A stretch of 59,289 nucleotides of DNA, taken from NCBI RefSeq assembly GCF_041197575.1, contig NZ_JBDKXB010000019.1, positions 1 to 59,289 on the forward strand, written 5' to 3'. This DNA comes from Thioalkalicoccus limnaeus. GTDB lineage: Bacteria; Pseudomonadota; Gammaproteobacteria; Chromatiales; Chromatiaceae. Below the pieces are notes generated by a model, which worked only from the letters and a program-made list of their open reading frames with translations, had not been told where the DNA came from and ran no database searches. Shown in pieces: positions 17,561 to 27,182 of this stretch (position 1 is its first letter; each line of letters opens with the position of its first letter). The translations under genes and the position numbers were made by a program.

Positions 17561-17805
17561 GGATTACCTTGCTCGGTCAGTGACGGATTGCCGTCGCGAC
17601 AGGAGACCGTGTCAATTCAGCACGAGCCGGACAGGTCACCCGAGGCACGGGTGACTCGGAAAACGCGTAGTTTAACGTGAGAGTCGGAGCAAGCCGGGAC
17701 GACTTCAAGTCGACCGCGAGCTCAGCCCCGACAGCGACAGGGCCGCCCTAGCCAACCGCCAGAGCGCCCTGGGGAGGCGCGTCCGAATTCCGAACGGAAG
17801 CCGTA

Positions 17806-19077
17806 TCAGTCTGATGCAGCGCGCTTTTCCACGCCGTCGAAGATGATGAACGGTGGATTCTCTCCGGCGATGACGGATTCATCGACAACGACCTTGCTCA
17901 CGCTGTCCATCGACGGCAGATCATACATGATGTCGAGCAATACCTGCTCCATGATGGTCCGCAATCCTCGCGCGCCCGTCTTGCGCTCCATCGCCTTCGA
18001 AGCGATCGCGCGCATCGCGTTATCCCGCAAATCCAGCTCGCAACCCTCCATCTCGAAGAGCCGAGCATATTGCTTGACCAAGGCATTCTTCGGCTCGGTC
18101 AGAATCCGCATCAAGGCCGATTCGTCAAGCTCCTCCAGCGTCGCCATGACGGGCAAACGCCCGACGAACTCCGGGATCAAGCCGTAACGAATCAGGTCTT
18201 CGGGTTCGACCTGACTGAGTGTCTCTCCGACCCGCCGCTCATCGCCAGGACCCTGCACCTCGGCCGAAAAGCCGATACCTCCCTTCCGCGAGCGGTTACG
18301 AATGATCTTTTCCAGGCCGGCGAAGGCACCCCCGACGATGAACAAGATATTCGAGGTGTCGACCTGCAGAAATTCTTGCTGCGGGTGCTTTCGACCACCC
18401 TGGGGTGGTACCGACGCCACCGTGCCCTCGACCAGCTTCAGCAGCGCCTGCTGAACACCCTCACCGGACACATCTCGCGTAATAGACGGGTTATCCGATT
18501 TCCGCGAAATCTTGTCGATTTCGTCGATGTACACGATACCGGTCTGTGCCTTCTCGACATCGTAATCGCACTTTTGCAGCAACTTCTGAATGATGTTCTC
18601 GACGTCTTCGCCGACATAACCCGCTTCGGTAAGGGTCGTCGCGTCGGCGATCGTGAAGGGCACGTTGAGCAGCCGGGCAAGCGTCTCCGCGAGCAGGGTC
18701 TTGCCCGACCCGGTCGGCCCGATCAGCAGGATATTGCTCTTCGAGATCTCGATCTCTTCGCGGGCCTCGGCAACTTCGAGCCGCTTGTAATGATTGTAGA
18801 CGGCAACGGACAAGACCTTCTTGGCCTGCTCCTGGCCGATCACGTACTGATCGAGGCTGGCCTTGATCTCTTGAGGTTTCGGAAGGCGACTCGCCGCCGC
18901 GCCAACGCTCTCTTGCATCTCTTCACGGATGATGTCGTTACAGAGCTCGACACATTCGTCACAGATGAAGACCGATGGACCCGCAATCAGCTTGCGGACC
19001 TCGTGTTGACTCTTGCCGCAGAAGGAACAGTACAAAAGTTTACCGTCGTCGCTCTTGCCGTGGTGGCTACCGCTCAT
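17806..19077 (-). CDS. clpX: ClpX, ATPase subunit of the ClpXP protease
   Basis: AAA+ unfoldase that recognises tagged substrates and feeds them to ClpP; 423 residues. The N-terminal zinc domain has Cys17, Cys20, Cys39 and Cys42 (CSFC and CDEC). Walker A GPTGSGKT is at 120-127, the pore loop GYVG follows in AGYVGEDVENI, and Walker B is IVYIDEIDKI. The RKH loop appears as GGRKHP. An IGF-type loop for docking on ClpP is expected; FAGLEKI lies just before where it should be. It is 184 bases downstream of clpP. Confidence 0.97.
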   Translation of the reverse strand: MSGSHHGKSDDGKLLYCSFCGKSQHEVRKLIAGPSVFICDECVELCNDIIREEMQESVGAAASRLPKPQEIKASLDQYVIGQEQAKKVLSVAVYNHYKRLEVAEAREEIEISKSNILLIGPTGSGKTLLAETLARLLNVPFTIADATTLTEAGYVGEDVENIIQKLLQKCDYDVEKAQTGIVYIDEIDKISRKSDNPSITRDVSGEGVQQALLKLVEGTVASVPPQGGRKHPQQEFLQVDTSNILFIVGGAFAGLEKIIRNRSRKGGIGFSAEVQGPGDERRVGETLSQVEPEDLIRYGLIPEFVGRLPVMATLEELDESALMRILTEPKNALVKQYARLFEMEGCELDLRDNAMRAIASKAMERKTGARGLRTIMEQVLLDIMYDLPSMDSVSKVVVDESVIAGENPPFIIFDGVEKRAASD

Positions 19078-19261
19078 CGGGGCTGCATCTCCGGGAAGTC
19101 GGGGGTTGGAAAGGGCCCGCTGCCCCCATCGCCGTGAACCTAATCATAACGCTTTGCAACCGGATCGCAAAAGAACCAGGTCACGCCTCTGCAACGCCGC
19201 CGCCGATACGACAGCCGATCCGCAGCGCCCAGCGGCGACCTCTGCGCGATCGCCGCAGCGC

Positions 19262-19909
19262 TCAAGAAGCTGGCACCGGAAGACTGCGCTCCGTCAGCAC
19301 CTTGTCGATCAGACCGTACTCGACCGCGACGTCACCGCCCATGAAACGGTCGCGTTCGGTATCCTCGGCGATCTTCTCGATCGGCTGTCCCGTATGGTGG
19401 GACAAGATCTGGTTCAGACGGTCCCGAATGAACAGGATCTCCCGTGCGTGGATGTCGATATCCGTCGCTTGCCCCTGGAAACCACCCAGCGGCTGATGGA
19501 TCATCATTCGGGAATGCGGCAAACAGAACCTCTTCCCCTTGGCGCCGCCAGCCAGCAACAGGGCGCCCATGCTCGCCGCCTGCCCAATACACATGGTGCT
19601 GACTTCGGGCCGGACAAAGCGCATCGTGTCGTAAATCGCCAGCCCGGCCGTCACGGACCCACCCGGCGAGTTGATATAGAGGTGTATGTCCTTGTCCGGG
19701 TTTTCGGACTCCAAGAACAACAGCTGGGCAACGATGAGGTTGGCCATGTGGTCCTCGACGGGCCCGACCACGAAGATCACGCGCTCCTTCAGTAGACGCG
19801 AGTAGATGTCATAGGACCGCTCGCCGCGCGCCGTCTGTTCGACGACGATCGGGATCAAACCCAAGCCACGCGGGTTCCAGTCGCTCATGCCAACCTCGTT
19901 GCTCATCAC
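19262..19909 (-). CDS. clpP: ClpP, proteolytic subunit
   Basis: Serine peptidase subunit of 215 residues that forms a double heptamer with ClpX or ClpA. The triad is Ser113 (GQAASMGA), His138 (MMIHQP) and Asp187 (DTERDRF). The first residues are a short propeptide, probably self-processed. ATG codons at 19909, 19906 and 19888 could each start the protein; the form used here is the longest. It is followed by clpX and preceded by tig with a 37-base gap. Confidence 0.96.
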   Translation of the reverse strand: MMSNEVGMSDWNPRGLGLIPIVVEQTARGERSYDIYSRLLKERVIFVVGPVEDHMANLIVAQLLFLESENPDKDIHLYINSPGGSVTAGLAIYDTMRFVRPEVSTMCIGQAASMGALLLAGGAKGKRFCLPHSRMMIHQPLGGFQGQATDIDIHAREILFIRDRLNQILSHHTGQPIEKIAEDTERDRFMGGDVAVEYGLIDKVLTERSLPVPAS

Positions 19910-19946
19910 TCACACCTCTAGCAAATGCCCTCGATGGACACCTTTC

Positions 19947-21239
19947 TCAAGTCGCCGCCACCAGCTCCTGAAAGCTCATCGCCTTATCCTCGACACGCGC
20001 AGAGGTCAGCAGCCAGTCGACGATCTGCTCTTCCATGACCAGCGACTCGACCGGGGCGAGATGCTTGGGATCGGCGTAGTAATACCGGACCACCTCGTCC
20101 GGGCTCTCGTAGCTCGCGGCGATCTCCTCGACCGCCGTGCGGACCCGCGCCGAATCGACTTGAAGATTGTTTTTCTTGACGATCTCGCGCATCAGCAAGC
20201 CGAGCGTTACGCGGCGCCGCGCGGATGCCTCGAACAAGTCATCTGGCAACTCGAGGGACTTGCCGAGCTTCATGTCGCGCGTCGTCTGTTCTTTGAGCGC
20301 CTTGATCTCGTCACGGACCAGCGCACCGGGTACCGGAATCGGGTTGGCCTCGAGCAACAGATTCCAGACCTGCTCCTTGATGCGGCTGGTCGTTCGCTGC
20401 CGCAACTCCCGCTCCATGTTGACCCGGATATCGCGCTCGAACCGCTCGAGATCACCGTCCTCGATACCGAAAACGCGCACGAAGTCCGCATCCACCTCCG
20501 GCAGAACCGGTTCACCCACCTCTTTGACATCGACAGCGAACCGCACGGTTCGACCTTGAATCGCCGTGTTCTGATGATCGTCGGGGATCGTCAAATCGAC
20601 CGTCTTCTGCTCGCCGGCTACCGCTCCGATCAGCGCGTCCTCCAGACCAGGCAACGAGCGTCGGCTGCCCAAGTCGATCAAGACATCCGCGCCCTCGCCG
20701 CCGTCGAACGACCCACCGTCGACCTCGCCGCGATAATCGACCGTCAAGCGATCCCCGGACTGCGCCGCGCGCTCGACCGGGCGCCAGGTTCGACGTTGTT
20801 CACGCAACCGCTCGACGACCCGGGCGCGGTCGTCATCGGTCAGGTCGACATTGGGGCGCTCGACCGTCTTGCCCGAAAGATCCACCAACTCGAATTGCGG
20901 CATGATCTCGAACGTCGCCGTGTAGCCGTACTCGCCAGCGTCGACATCGATCAGTGGCTCGATGGCCGGGAAACCTGCGGGATTGAGGGCCTGCTGCGCG
21001 ATCGCCTCGGAAAAACTGCCCGGGACCATCTCGGCGATGATCTCGCGACGCACCGGCTCTTGATAGCGCTGCCGAATCAGCTTCAACGGAACCTTGCCAG
21101 GCCGAAACCCTGCCAAACGCGTCGTTCGAGCCATATCCTTCAGCCGCTTGTCCAATTCCACCTCGATCTGGTCCGCCGGCAAGGCGACCCTGATGCGCCG
21201 TTCTAGCCCGTCACCCGCTTCCACTGACACCTGCATCAT
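19947..21239 (-). CDS. tig: Trigger factor
   Basis: Ribosome-associated chaperone and prolyl isomerase of 430 residues. The N-terminal ribosome-binding domain has the signature segment TTRLAGFRPGKVPLKLI (near 35-51), followed by an FKBP-type domain (about 155-240, with GDRLTVDYRGEVDG and SLPGLEDALIG) and a helical C-terminal substrate cradle. It starts the tig-clpP-clpX-lon run. An upstream second ATG makes the start ambiguous by one codon. Confidence 0.96.
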   Translation of the reverse strand: MMQVSVEAGDGLERRIRVALPADQIEVELDKRLKDMARTTRLAGFRPGKVPLKLIRQRYQEPVRREIIAEMVPGSFSEAIAQQALNPAGFPAIEPLIDVDAGEYGYTATFEIMPQFELVDLSGKTVERPNVDLTDDDRARVVERLREQRRTWRPVERAAQSGDRLTVDYRGEVDGGSFDGGEGADVLIDLGSRRSLPGLEDALIGAVAGEQKTVDLTIPDDHQNTAIQGRTVRFAVDVKEVGEPVLPEVDADFVRVFGIEDGDLERFERDIRVNMERELRQRTTSRIKEQVWNLLLEANPIPVPGALVRDEIKALKEQTTRDMKLGKSLELPDDLFEASARRRVTLGLLMREIVKKNNLQVDSARVRTAVEEIAASYESPDEVVRYYYADPKHLAPVESLVMEEQIVDWLLTSARVEDKAMSFQELVAAT

Positions 21240-21437
21240 CGACTCCGTAGTATGCCGCCTCGCGCTCGAGGGCGGCCCGAAATTGCTTCACGGCAGCGCA
21301 CGCCGAGCAAATAAAAGATCGCCGAGAGACCCGGTCCGACGGCCTATGGCGACCCACTGACACGCGCTGGCCGGCACTTGAAATAGCATTGAAGTATAGC
21401 GAATCCGCCGCTCACATGCACCGCAGCCCGGGCCGCA

Positions 21438-22823
21438 TCAGATCACCTTGGAGAAGCCGACCGGCCCCTCCTTTCCGACCCGGTAGGCATCGAATGCCAT
21501 GCAGATATTGCGGATCAGCAAACGCCCCCGCGGCAGTACGCGGATCCCACCGCCGTCGACCTCGAGCAGTCCATCCGCAGCCATCGGGCTCAACCGGTCC
21601 AAGTCATCGGCGAAATAGTCGGCGAACCGAATCCCCCACCGCTGTTCGACCGCATCGAACGACAACTCGAAGTGGCAGATCAAGCGGGTGATGACATCGC
21701 GTCGTATCTCGTCATCGCGCGTCAACGCGACGCCGCGAAACACCGGCAGACCATTCGAATCGAGCGCCGAGTAATAGTCATCGATGGTCCGGGCGTTCTG
21801 TGCATAAGTATTGCCGACCATCCCGATTGACGTCATCCCCAGCCCGATCACATCGCAATTGGCGTGAGTCGAGTAGCCCTGGAAGTTGCGATAGAGGGTG
21901 CCATCGCGCTGAGCCAGCGCCAACTCGTCATTGGGCCGAGCGAAATGATCCATGCCGATATAGACATAGCCGGACGATGTGAGGCGATCGATGGTGGCTT
22001 GCAGGATATCCAGCTTCACCTCGGGCGGCGGCAGATCCTCGGCGTTGATGCGCCGCTGCGGCTTGAAACGCTCCGGAAGATGGGCATAGTTGAAGACCGA
22101 CAGCCGATCGGGCTCATAGTCGATGATTCGCGCGAGCGTTTGATCGAAGCTCGTAACGCTCTGAAACGGGAGGCCGTAGATCAGGTCGATGCTGATCGAA
22201 CGGAAGCCTTGTTGACGAGCAGCATCGAGAATGCTCATCGTCTCGGCTTCGGTCTGTACGCGGTTGACCGCCTCTTGGACGCGAGGATCGAAGTCCTGCA
22301 CGCCGAGACTCATTCGATTGAAACCAATCCCACGAAGCAGCGCGACCGATTCCGGTGTCGCCTCGCGAGGATCGATCTCGATCGAGAACTCACCGACGTC
22401 ATCGCCCGCCAAGTCGAAATAGCGACGGGTCTGCTCCATCAACTCGACCATCTCCGGCGAACTGAGAAAGGTCGGCGTGCCGCCGCCCCAATGAAGCTGC
22501 TCGACGACCCGCGAACGGTCAAACAGGTCGGACTGCAGCGCCAGCTCCCGATACAGCCGATCGAGATACGGACGCACCAGCGACCGATCCTTCGTCGCGA
22601 TCTTATTGCACGCGCAATAGAAACAAACCGTATCGCAGAACGGAATATGGAAGTAAAGCGACAAGTTTCGACCAGTACCATTGCTTCGCCGACAGGCCTC
22701 CCGATAAGCGGCCTCGTCGTAACCCTCATGGAACTCGACGGCGGTGGGATAAGAAGTGTAGCGCGGACCGCTTTGATCGTAGCGACGGATGAGTTCAAGG
22801 TCGAACGTGATACTTTGATCCAT
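21438..22823 (-). CDS. hemN: Oxygen-independent coproporphyrinogen III oxidase HemN
   Basis: Radical-SAM enzyme that decarboxylates coproporphyrinogen III to protoporphyrinogen IX without oxygen, needed for haem and bacteriochlorophyll in anaerobic cells; 461 residues. The cluster motif is CDTVCFYC (Cys63, Cys67, Cys70), followed by the extra cysteine typical of true HemN (CAC), and GGGTPTFL for SAM binding. The start PRYTSYPTA is also diagnostic. It separates true HemN from the similar HemW. No FNR site was recognised in the 220-base upstream gap. Confidence 0.95.
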   Translation of the reverse strand: MDQSITFDLELIRRYDQSGPRYTSYPTAVEFHEGYDEAAYREACRRSNGTGRNLSLYFHIPFCDTVCFYCACNKIATKDRSLVRPYLDRLYRELALQSDLFDRSRVVEQLHWGGGTPTFLSSPEMVELMEQTRRYFDLAGDDVGEFSIEIDPREATPESVALLRGIGFNRMSLGVQDFDPRVQEAVNRVQTEAETMSILDAARQQGFRSISIDLIYGLPFQSVTSFDQTLARIIDYEPDRLSVFNYAHLPERFKPQRRINAEDLPPPEVKLDILQATIDRLTSSGYVYIGMDHFARPNDELALAQRDGTLYRNFQGYSTHANCDVIGLGMTSIGMVGNTYAQNARTIDDYYSALDSNGLPVFRGVALTRDDEIRRDVITRLICHFELSFDAVEQRWGIRFADYFADDLDRLSPMAADGLLEVDGGGIRVLPRGRLLIRNICMAFDAYRVGKEGPVGFSKVI

Positions 22824-23043
22824 AACCAGCCCGTTATGAGTGGGTTGTGCCTACCAGCCCGGGGAAATCCGAGACCAGCTAACGGAAAGACGTCTCGAGC
22901 GCACCGACCATGATATCCACCGCAGGCAGCCCGATCTGCCACCGGTCGTCGCGGGCCGGCCCGCGACCAAGGGCATGCGCCCCGAGTATATACCCGTCAC
23001 ACATGGATTTTCCGCCGCGATACATGGCTCGCGCGCGCGGAGC

Positions 23044-23970
23044 TCACGGGCATCCACTCCCAGCGACGAAATCCCGGTTATGACGAATCAACTGGTCCCT
23101 CGACAGCACCAATACCCCGTCTCCACCGCGCTCGAAGTCGACCCAGGTGAAGGGTACATCCGGGCAGCGGCGCAGCAATTCTTCACCGCTGTCACCGACC
23201 TCGAGGACCAAGGCGCCGTGTTCGGCCAGGTAATCGCCGGCCTGGCCGAGAATCGCGAGCACCAGATCCAGGCCACTGTCACCGCCATCGAGAGCCAAGG
23301 CCGGCTCGGCCTGGAACTCATCCGGCAACGCTGCCAAGACCTCGGCCGCGACATAGGGTGGATTCGCGACGATCAGGTCATACTCCGCGTCGGCCAACGC
23401 GGCGAACAGGTCCGAATGGACTGCCCGCACCCGGCTCTCGAGGCCGTGGCCGCGAACGTTTGCCGAGGCCACCGCAAGCGCCTTCGGGCAGATGTCGACG
23501 AGGTCGACCTGAGCCCAGGGCATGGCGACCGCGATCGCGATACCGATACACCCGCTCCCAGTGCACAAATCCAAGACGCGATGGGTCGCCTCCGGATCCA
23601 CCCAAGGGGAGAATGCCGACTCGATCAACTCCGCGATCGGCGAACGCGGCACCAATACATCGTCGGTGATCAGGAAATCGAGCCCCGCGAACCGAGCTCG
23701 CCCCGTCAGATAGGCACTGGGTCGACGCTCGCGGATACGCCGCTCGATCAGGTCAGCGACACGCGACCGTTCGATCGGCGTCAAGCGAGCCTCGCGATAT
23801 GCCCCTGGCAAATCCACCGGAAGGTGCAGCGCTGCCAGCACCAACTCGACAGCCTCGTCGATGGCATTGTCGGTACCATGACCGAAGAACAAACCCGACT
23901 GAGCAAAGCGGCTGGCCCCCCAGCGGATGAAGTCTTGGATCGTGGAGAGGCCAATCGGCCGGTCTTGCAT
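23044..23970 (-). CDS. prmB: Ribosomal protein L3 glutamine methyltransferase PrmB
   Basis: SAM-dependent enzyme that N5-methylates a glutamine of ribosomal protein L3. The N-terminal domain has LSTIQDFIRWGASRFAQ and FGHGTDNAIDEA, typical of PrmB; the methyltransferase core has DLCTGSGCIGIA and the catalytic NPPY. An upstream ATG would give 357 residues, but the ATG at 23970 gives 308, close to the E. coli length and beginning just before the conserved TIQD segment. The ribosome site is weak for either start. It lies downstream of iscR. Confidence 0.9.
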   Translation of the reverse strand: MQDRPIGLSTIQDFIRWGASRFAQSGLFFGHGTDNAIDEAVELVLAALHLPVDLPGAYREARLTPIERSRVADLIERRIRERRPSAYLTGRARFAGLDFLITDDVLVPRSPIAELIESAFSPWVDPEATHRVLDLCTGSGCIGIAIAVAMPWAQVDLVDICPKALAVASANVRGHGLESRVRAVHSDLFAALADAEYDLIVANPPYVAAEVLAALPDEFQAEPALALDGGDSGLDLVLAILGQAGDYLAEHGALVLEVGDSGEELLRRCPDVPFTWVDFERGGDGVLVLSRDQLIRHNRDFVAGSGCP

Positions 23971-24257
23971 CGTCGGGATCCCGATAGTGTGCGACAGTGC
24001 GACAGGCCCCCTGATCGTCGAGGCTCGCACCTGGACATCGAGCATGGTTCGGCCGAGACGAACCGACATTCCGATCACCAGCGGCCATGAGTCGGGGGCA
24101 ATCGTTAAGGATATCATGTTTAAGAAGCGCCTGGCCTAGATTGGCATCGGGCGCAGACCATGACGGAAGCGTACACCAGTTACAGGATACAGGGCCGGCC
24201 TGCCCCGCGTCACTCGCATGCAATCTGGTTGCCGGGGCAGGAGGAGGCGGCATCACT

Positions 24258-24722
24258 TCAGGCGGCTCGTTGCTTGCGGTCTTCAATGAGCTCCGACACG
24301 CCCAGCTGGGCACGTTCCGGACGCCCACGCTCGACCAGATCAGACAGCGTGATGCCGCTCAAGAAGCGGAAGATCTCATCGCTGAGCTGGTCCCAGAGCG
24401 TATGAGTCAGACAGCGTTTGCCATCCCGACAGTTCTCTCGCCCGCCGCAGCGCGTGAACTCGACCCACTCGTCGACCGCGCAGATGATGTCGGCGATGGA
24501 GATTTCCTCGGCCGGCTTGGCCAGATAATAGCCGCCCCCTGGACCACGGACCCCACGTACCAGTTGCTTGCCGCGCAGCGCCGCGAACAACTGTTCGAGA
24601 TACGACAACGAGATGCCCTGATTGACCGAGATGTCGGCCAGGGTGACCGGGCCTTTGCCGGTATTCAGGGCCAGATCGAGCATTGCCGTCACCGCGTACC
24701 TGCCTTTCGTGGAAAGTCTCAT
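24258..24722 (-). CDS. iscR: Iron-sulfur cluster regulator IscR (Rrf2 family)
   Basis: A 154-residue winged-helix regulator that senses iron-sulfur supply by binding a [2Fe-2S] cluster. It starts MRLSTKGRYAVTAMLDLAL, with the wing GVRGPGGGYYLAK, and has Cys92, Cys98, Cys104 and His107, the same ligand positions as E. coli IscR, so cluster sensing should be intact. Unusually no iscS, iscU or iscA follows; the next gene on this strand is prmB. It may control distant isc, suf or nif genes. Confidence 0.93.
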   Translation of the reverse strand: MRLSTKGRYAVTAMLDLALNTGKGPVTLADISVNQGISLSYLEQLFAALRGKQLVRGVRGPGGGYYLAKPAEEISIADIICAVDEWVEFTRCGGRENCRDGKRCLTHTLWDQLSDEIFRFLSGITLSDLVERGRPERAQLGVSELIEDRKQRAA

Positions 24723-25032
24723 CGTCTTGTGCCTTCGTCAGTAGGAGAACAGACACGACACACAGTCTATGTGCCGATGACGCCTAGCCATACCCTAGCG
24801 CCACGCTCAGGTATGTGGTGTCGACCAACCAGAACACAAGTGTTGTTTCTACGCGGCGATTTCACATCGTGGGGGCATCGACTCGCTACCAGCCAACAGC
24901 TCGAAACGGCGCCCTCGAGGACGCCATGAGCCGGGCCAGCAAGGATGCTCGGCGCAGTCTTCCGCTGACCGGCGAGCGCGGGACCGACCAACAAAGGGCC
25001 ACGCCAGTCGGGTGGTGACGCGACCTGATCCT
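24723..25032. other. Intergenic region upstream of iscR, 310 bases
   Basis: No gene, clear palindrome or confident promoter is seen. A GAAGG ribosome site for iscR lies at its left end. An autoregulatory IscR site is expected from the family but I could not identify one. Confidence 0.4.
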
Positions 25033-25560
25033 TTACCGAACCGCGAGGTCGACGGACACCTCACCCAGCATCGAGGGCTCGCGGTCGGGAACGGCGGTGC
25101 GGGAGGATCGATCGGCCGGGAAGACGTAACGCTGCTGTCGACAGTACCGGAGCCATTTGGCCAGGAACAGATTGGCGCGCCATTTGTCCTGCAAAGCCGA
25201 GCAACGCCCGGCGCTCAGGATGGCTCGGGCCCCTGAATGCAGACTGAGCACCTCGACTTGCTGCGCATCGTGATAGACGCGCAGATAGGCATCCGGCTCT
25301 GGCTGCACATCGACATGCCGGGCCGGGAAATAATGAGTCAAACGGAGCAGCGTCGTATAAGGCGCCTGGTCGAGCACGTCGAGATGCAGATGGAGGCCGT
25401 CGGTCGCGCTCGCGACACGCGAACCCGTCAACCCCTTCAGATCCGGCAGGATACGCAGCAAAACCTCGTAGTTTTCTTCGCACAGACCCATCAAGGCCCC
25501 GACCGTCGGAGGCTGATCGACGAGACCCGCCCAGGAACGAGGGAAGCACGGGAACGGCAT
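25033..25560 (-). CDS. DUF1249 (YqiB-like) protein
   Basis: A protein of the DUF1249/YqiB family with no established function. Conserved features include ALMGLCEENYEVLLRILPDL near the N-terminus, PYTTLLRLTHYF, the signature LRVYHDAQQVEVLS and LFLAKWLRYC near the end. From the ATG at 25560 it has 175 residues; the frame is open to an earlier ATG at 25644, and neither start has a strong ribosome site. It follows the thioredoxin gene closely and may be co-transcribed with it. Confidence 0.8.
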   Translation of the reverse strand: MPFPCFPRSWAGLVDQPPTVGALMGLCEENYEVLLRILPDLKGLTGSRVASATDGLHLHLDVLDQAPYTTLLRLTHYFPARHVDVQPEPDAYLRVYHDAQQVEVLSLHSGARAILSAGRCSALQDKWRANLFLAKWLRYCRQQRYVFPADRSSRTAVPDREPSMLGEVSVDLAVR

Positions 25561-25668
25561 TAGCGGAGATACCGGTCGTCGACGCTGAACATTGGCGGCG
25601 GCGCAACGAATCCGCCGCCAATCGCGGCAAGCATATGCCGACATGGGACCGACGCGGCGCTCACATCG

Positions 25669-26040
25669 TCAACCTTGCTCGGCCCGTTGTGCATCGAGCT
25701 GACGACGCACGTCCGCCATGTCAAGCGCCGACGCCTTCTCGATCAGGTCCCGGAACGCTGCCTCGGGCAAGGCACCGGCCTGCGAGAAAATGATGATCTG
25801 CTCCCGAAAGATCATCAGGGTCGGGATCGAACGGATCCGGAAACGCCCAGCCAACCACTGTTCGTCTTCCGTGTTCACCTTTCCGAAGACGATGTCATCG
25901 TGATCCTCGGAGACCCGGTCGTAGACCGGCGCAAAGCCTCGACAGGGCGCACACCAAGGCGCCCAGAAATCGACGACCACAAAAGGGTTGTCGTTGATGA
26001 CCTGCTCGAAATTCTCCCTGTTCAGCTCTACTACCGCCAT
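25669..26040 (-). CDS. Thioredoxin-family protein with a WCAPC active site
   Basis: A 123-residue cytoplasmic thioredoxin-fold protein. The active site is WAPWCAPC instead of the classical WCGPC, and the cis-proline loop IRSIPTLMIF is present. The C-terminus carries about 15 extra polar residues (ALDMADVRRQLDAQRAEQG). It should catalyse dithiol-disulfide exchange; the Gly-to-Ala change is known in several thioredoxin-like proteins and can shift redox properties. It is followed closely by the DUF1249 gene. Confidence 0.88.
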   Translation of the reverse strand: MAVVELNRENFEQVINDNPFVVVDFWAPWCAPCRGFAPVYDRVSEDHDDIVFGKVNTEDEQWLAGRFRIRSIPTLMIFREQIIIFSQAGALPEAAFRDLIEKASALDMADVRRQLDAQRAEQG

Positions 26041-26180
26041 TCGATATCACTCCACAAAATCCCGTGCACGAGTCCCATGCGGGACATCAGAGGCTGGCTC
26101 GACCGCGAACCACGCGCACGGACAAGGGGTCACGACGCGACCCGGCTTCCACACGGACAAACGCCCGAACGATGCAGTCG

Positions 26181-26846
26181 CTAGCCCTGCATGGATTCCA
26201 GACCACGAACGATCTGGTCGCGGATCGTTTCGACCGTTCCCACACCATCGACCTTCAGGTATTTCGGGGCCTTCGCCCCCCCCTGTTCAGCCCAGGACGA
26301 ATAGTATCGGATCAGGGGCTCCGTCTGGTCGTGGTACACGACCAACCGTGCACGAACTGTCTCCTCCTTGTCGTCATCACGCTGGACCAGGGGTTCGCCA
26401 GTCGCATCATCCCGCCCTTCGACCCGCGGTGGATTGAACAGAACATGGTAGGTACGACCCGAGGCCGGATGGACCCGTCGCCCGGACATACGCTTGATGA
26501 TCTCGTCATCGGGCACATCGATCTCGACGACGGCATCGACGTCGATCCCGGCTTCTTTCATCCCTTCCGCTTGCACCAAGGTCCGCGGAAAGCCGTCGAA
26601 CAGGTAGCCGCTCTGGCAATCCGGCTCGGCGACGCGCGCCTTGACCATGGCGAGAATGATCTCATCGGAAACGAGACCACCGGACTCCATGATCGCTTTG
26701 GCTGCCTGCCCCAACTCGGTGCCCGCCTTGACGTGGGCCCGCAGCATATCGCCGGTGGAGATCTGCGGAATTCCAAAACGCTCCTTGACGAAAATGGCCT
26801 GCGTGCCCTTTCCGGCACCCGGCCCACCGAGCAGGATGACGCGCAT
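26181..26846 (-). CDS. adk: Adenylate kinase
   Basis: Converts ATP plus AMP to two ADP; 221 residues. The P-loop GGPGAGKGTQ is at 7-16, the AMP-binding segment has STGDMLR, the catalytic arginine region is LFDGFPRT, and the long LID domain (GRRVHPASGRTYHVLFNPP) is present without zinc cysteines. The frame is open to 27071, but the ATG at 26846 gives the normal start MRVILLGGPGAGKG with a GGGGAGAAA ribosome site. Confidence 0.96.
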   Translation of the reverse strand: MRVILLGGPGAGKGTQAIFVKERFGIPQISTGDMLRAHVKAGTELGQAAKAIMESGGLVSDEIILAMVKARVAEPDCQSGYLFDGFPRTLVQAEGMKEAGIDVDAVVEIDVPDDEIIKRMSGRRVHPASGRTYHVLFNPPRVEGRDDATGEPLVQRDDDKEETVRARLVVYHDQTEPLIRYYSSWAEQGGAKAPKYLKVDGVGTVETIRDQIVRGLESMQG

Positions 26847-27182
26847 CGTTATTTCTCCCCGTTGTATTCGAAATCGCCTCGAGACAATCGCTCTCGGCGC
26901 AATGATTTCAAGGCCCCAGATCCAAAGCGCTTCGCGCCTCGTCGAAACCTCCGCGACTTGGACGATCAAAGACGGCGACACCTCGAATGCCGGCAGCGAT
27001 CGCCCCGCCCTGCCGGATCCCCCCGAGGTCGCGATCGGCCCAGTCTGCCACAAGCCGCCGAGTGGCTCCATGGGCGGACCTTCAGTTCAACTCTGAGCCG
27101 CCGGGCGCCGCCCAAAGGAACGGCGCGCCGGGCGACACGGCCTCTTGTCCGGTTCGTACCGTCGCGCGCCGGCCCGACGGGA
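26847..27182. other. adk-htpG intergenic region, 336 bases
   Basis: No gene is seen. It must hold the adk promoter and the htpG 3' end; a GC-rich partly palindromic segment near 27100-27145 could be part of an htpG terminator but the pairing is imperfect. Confidence 0.4.
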
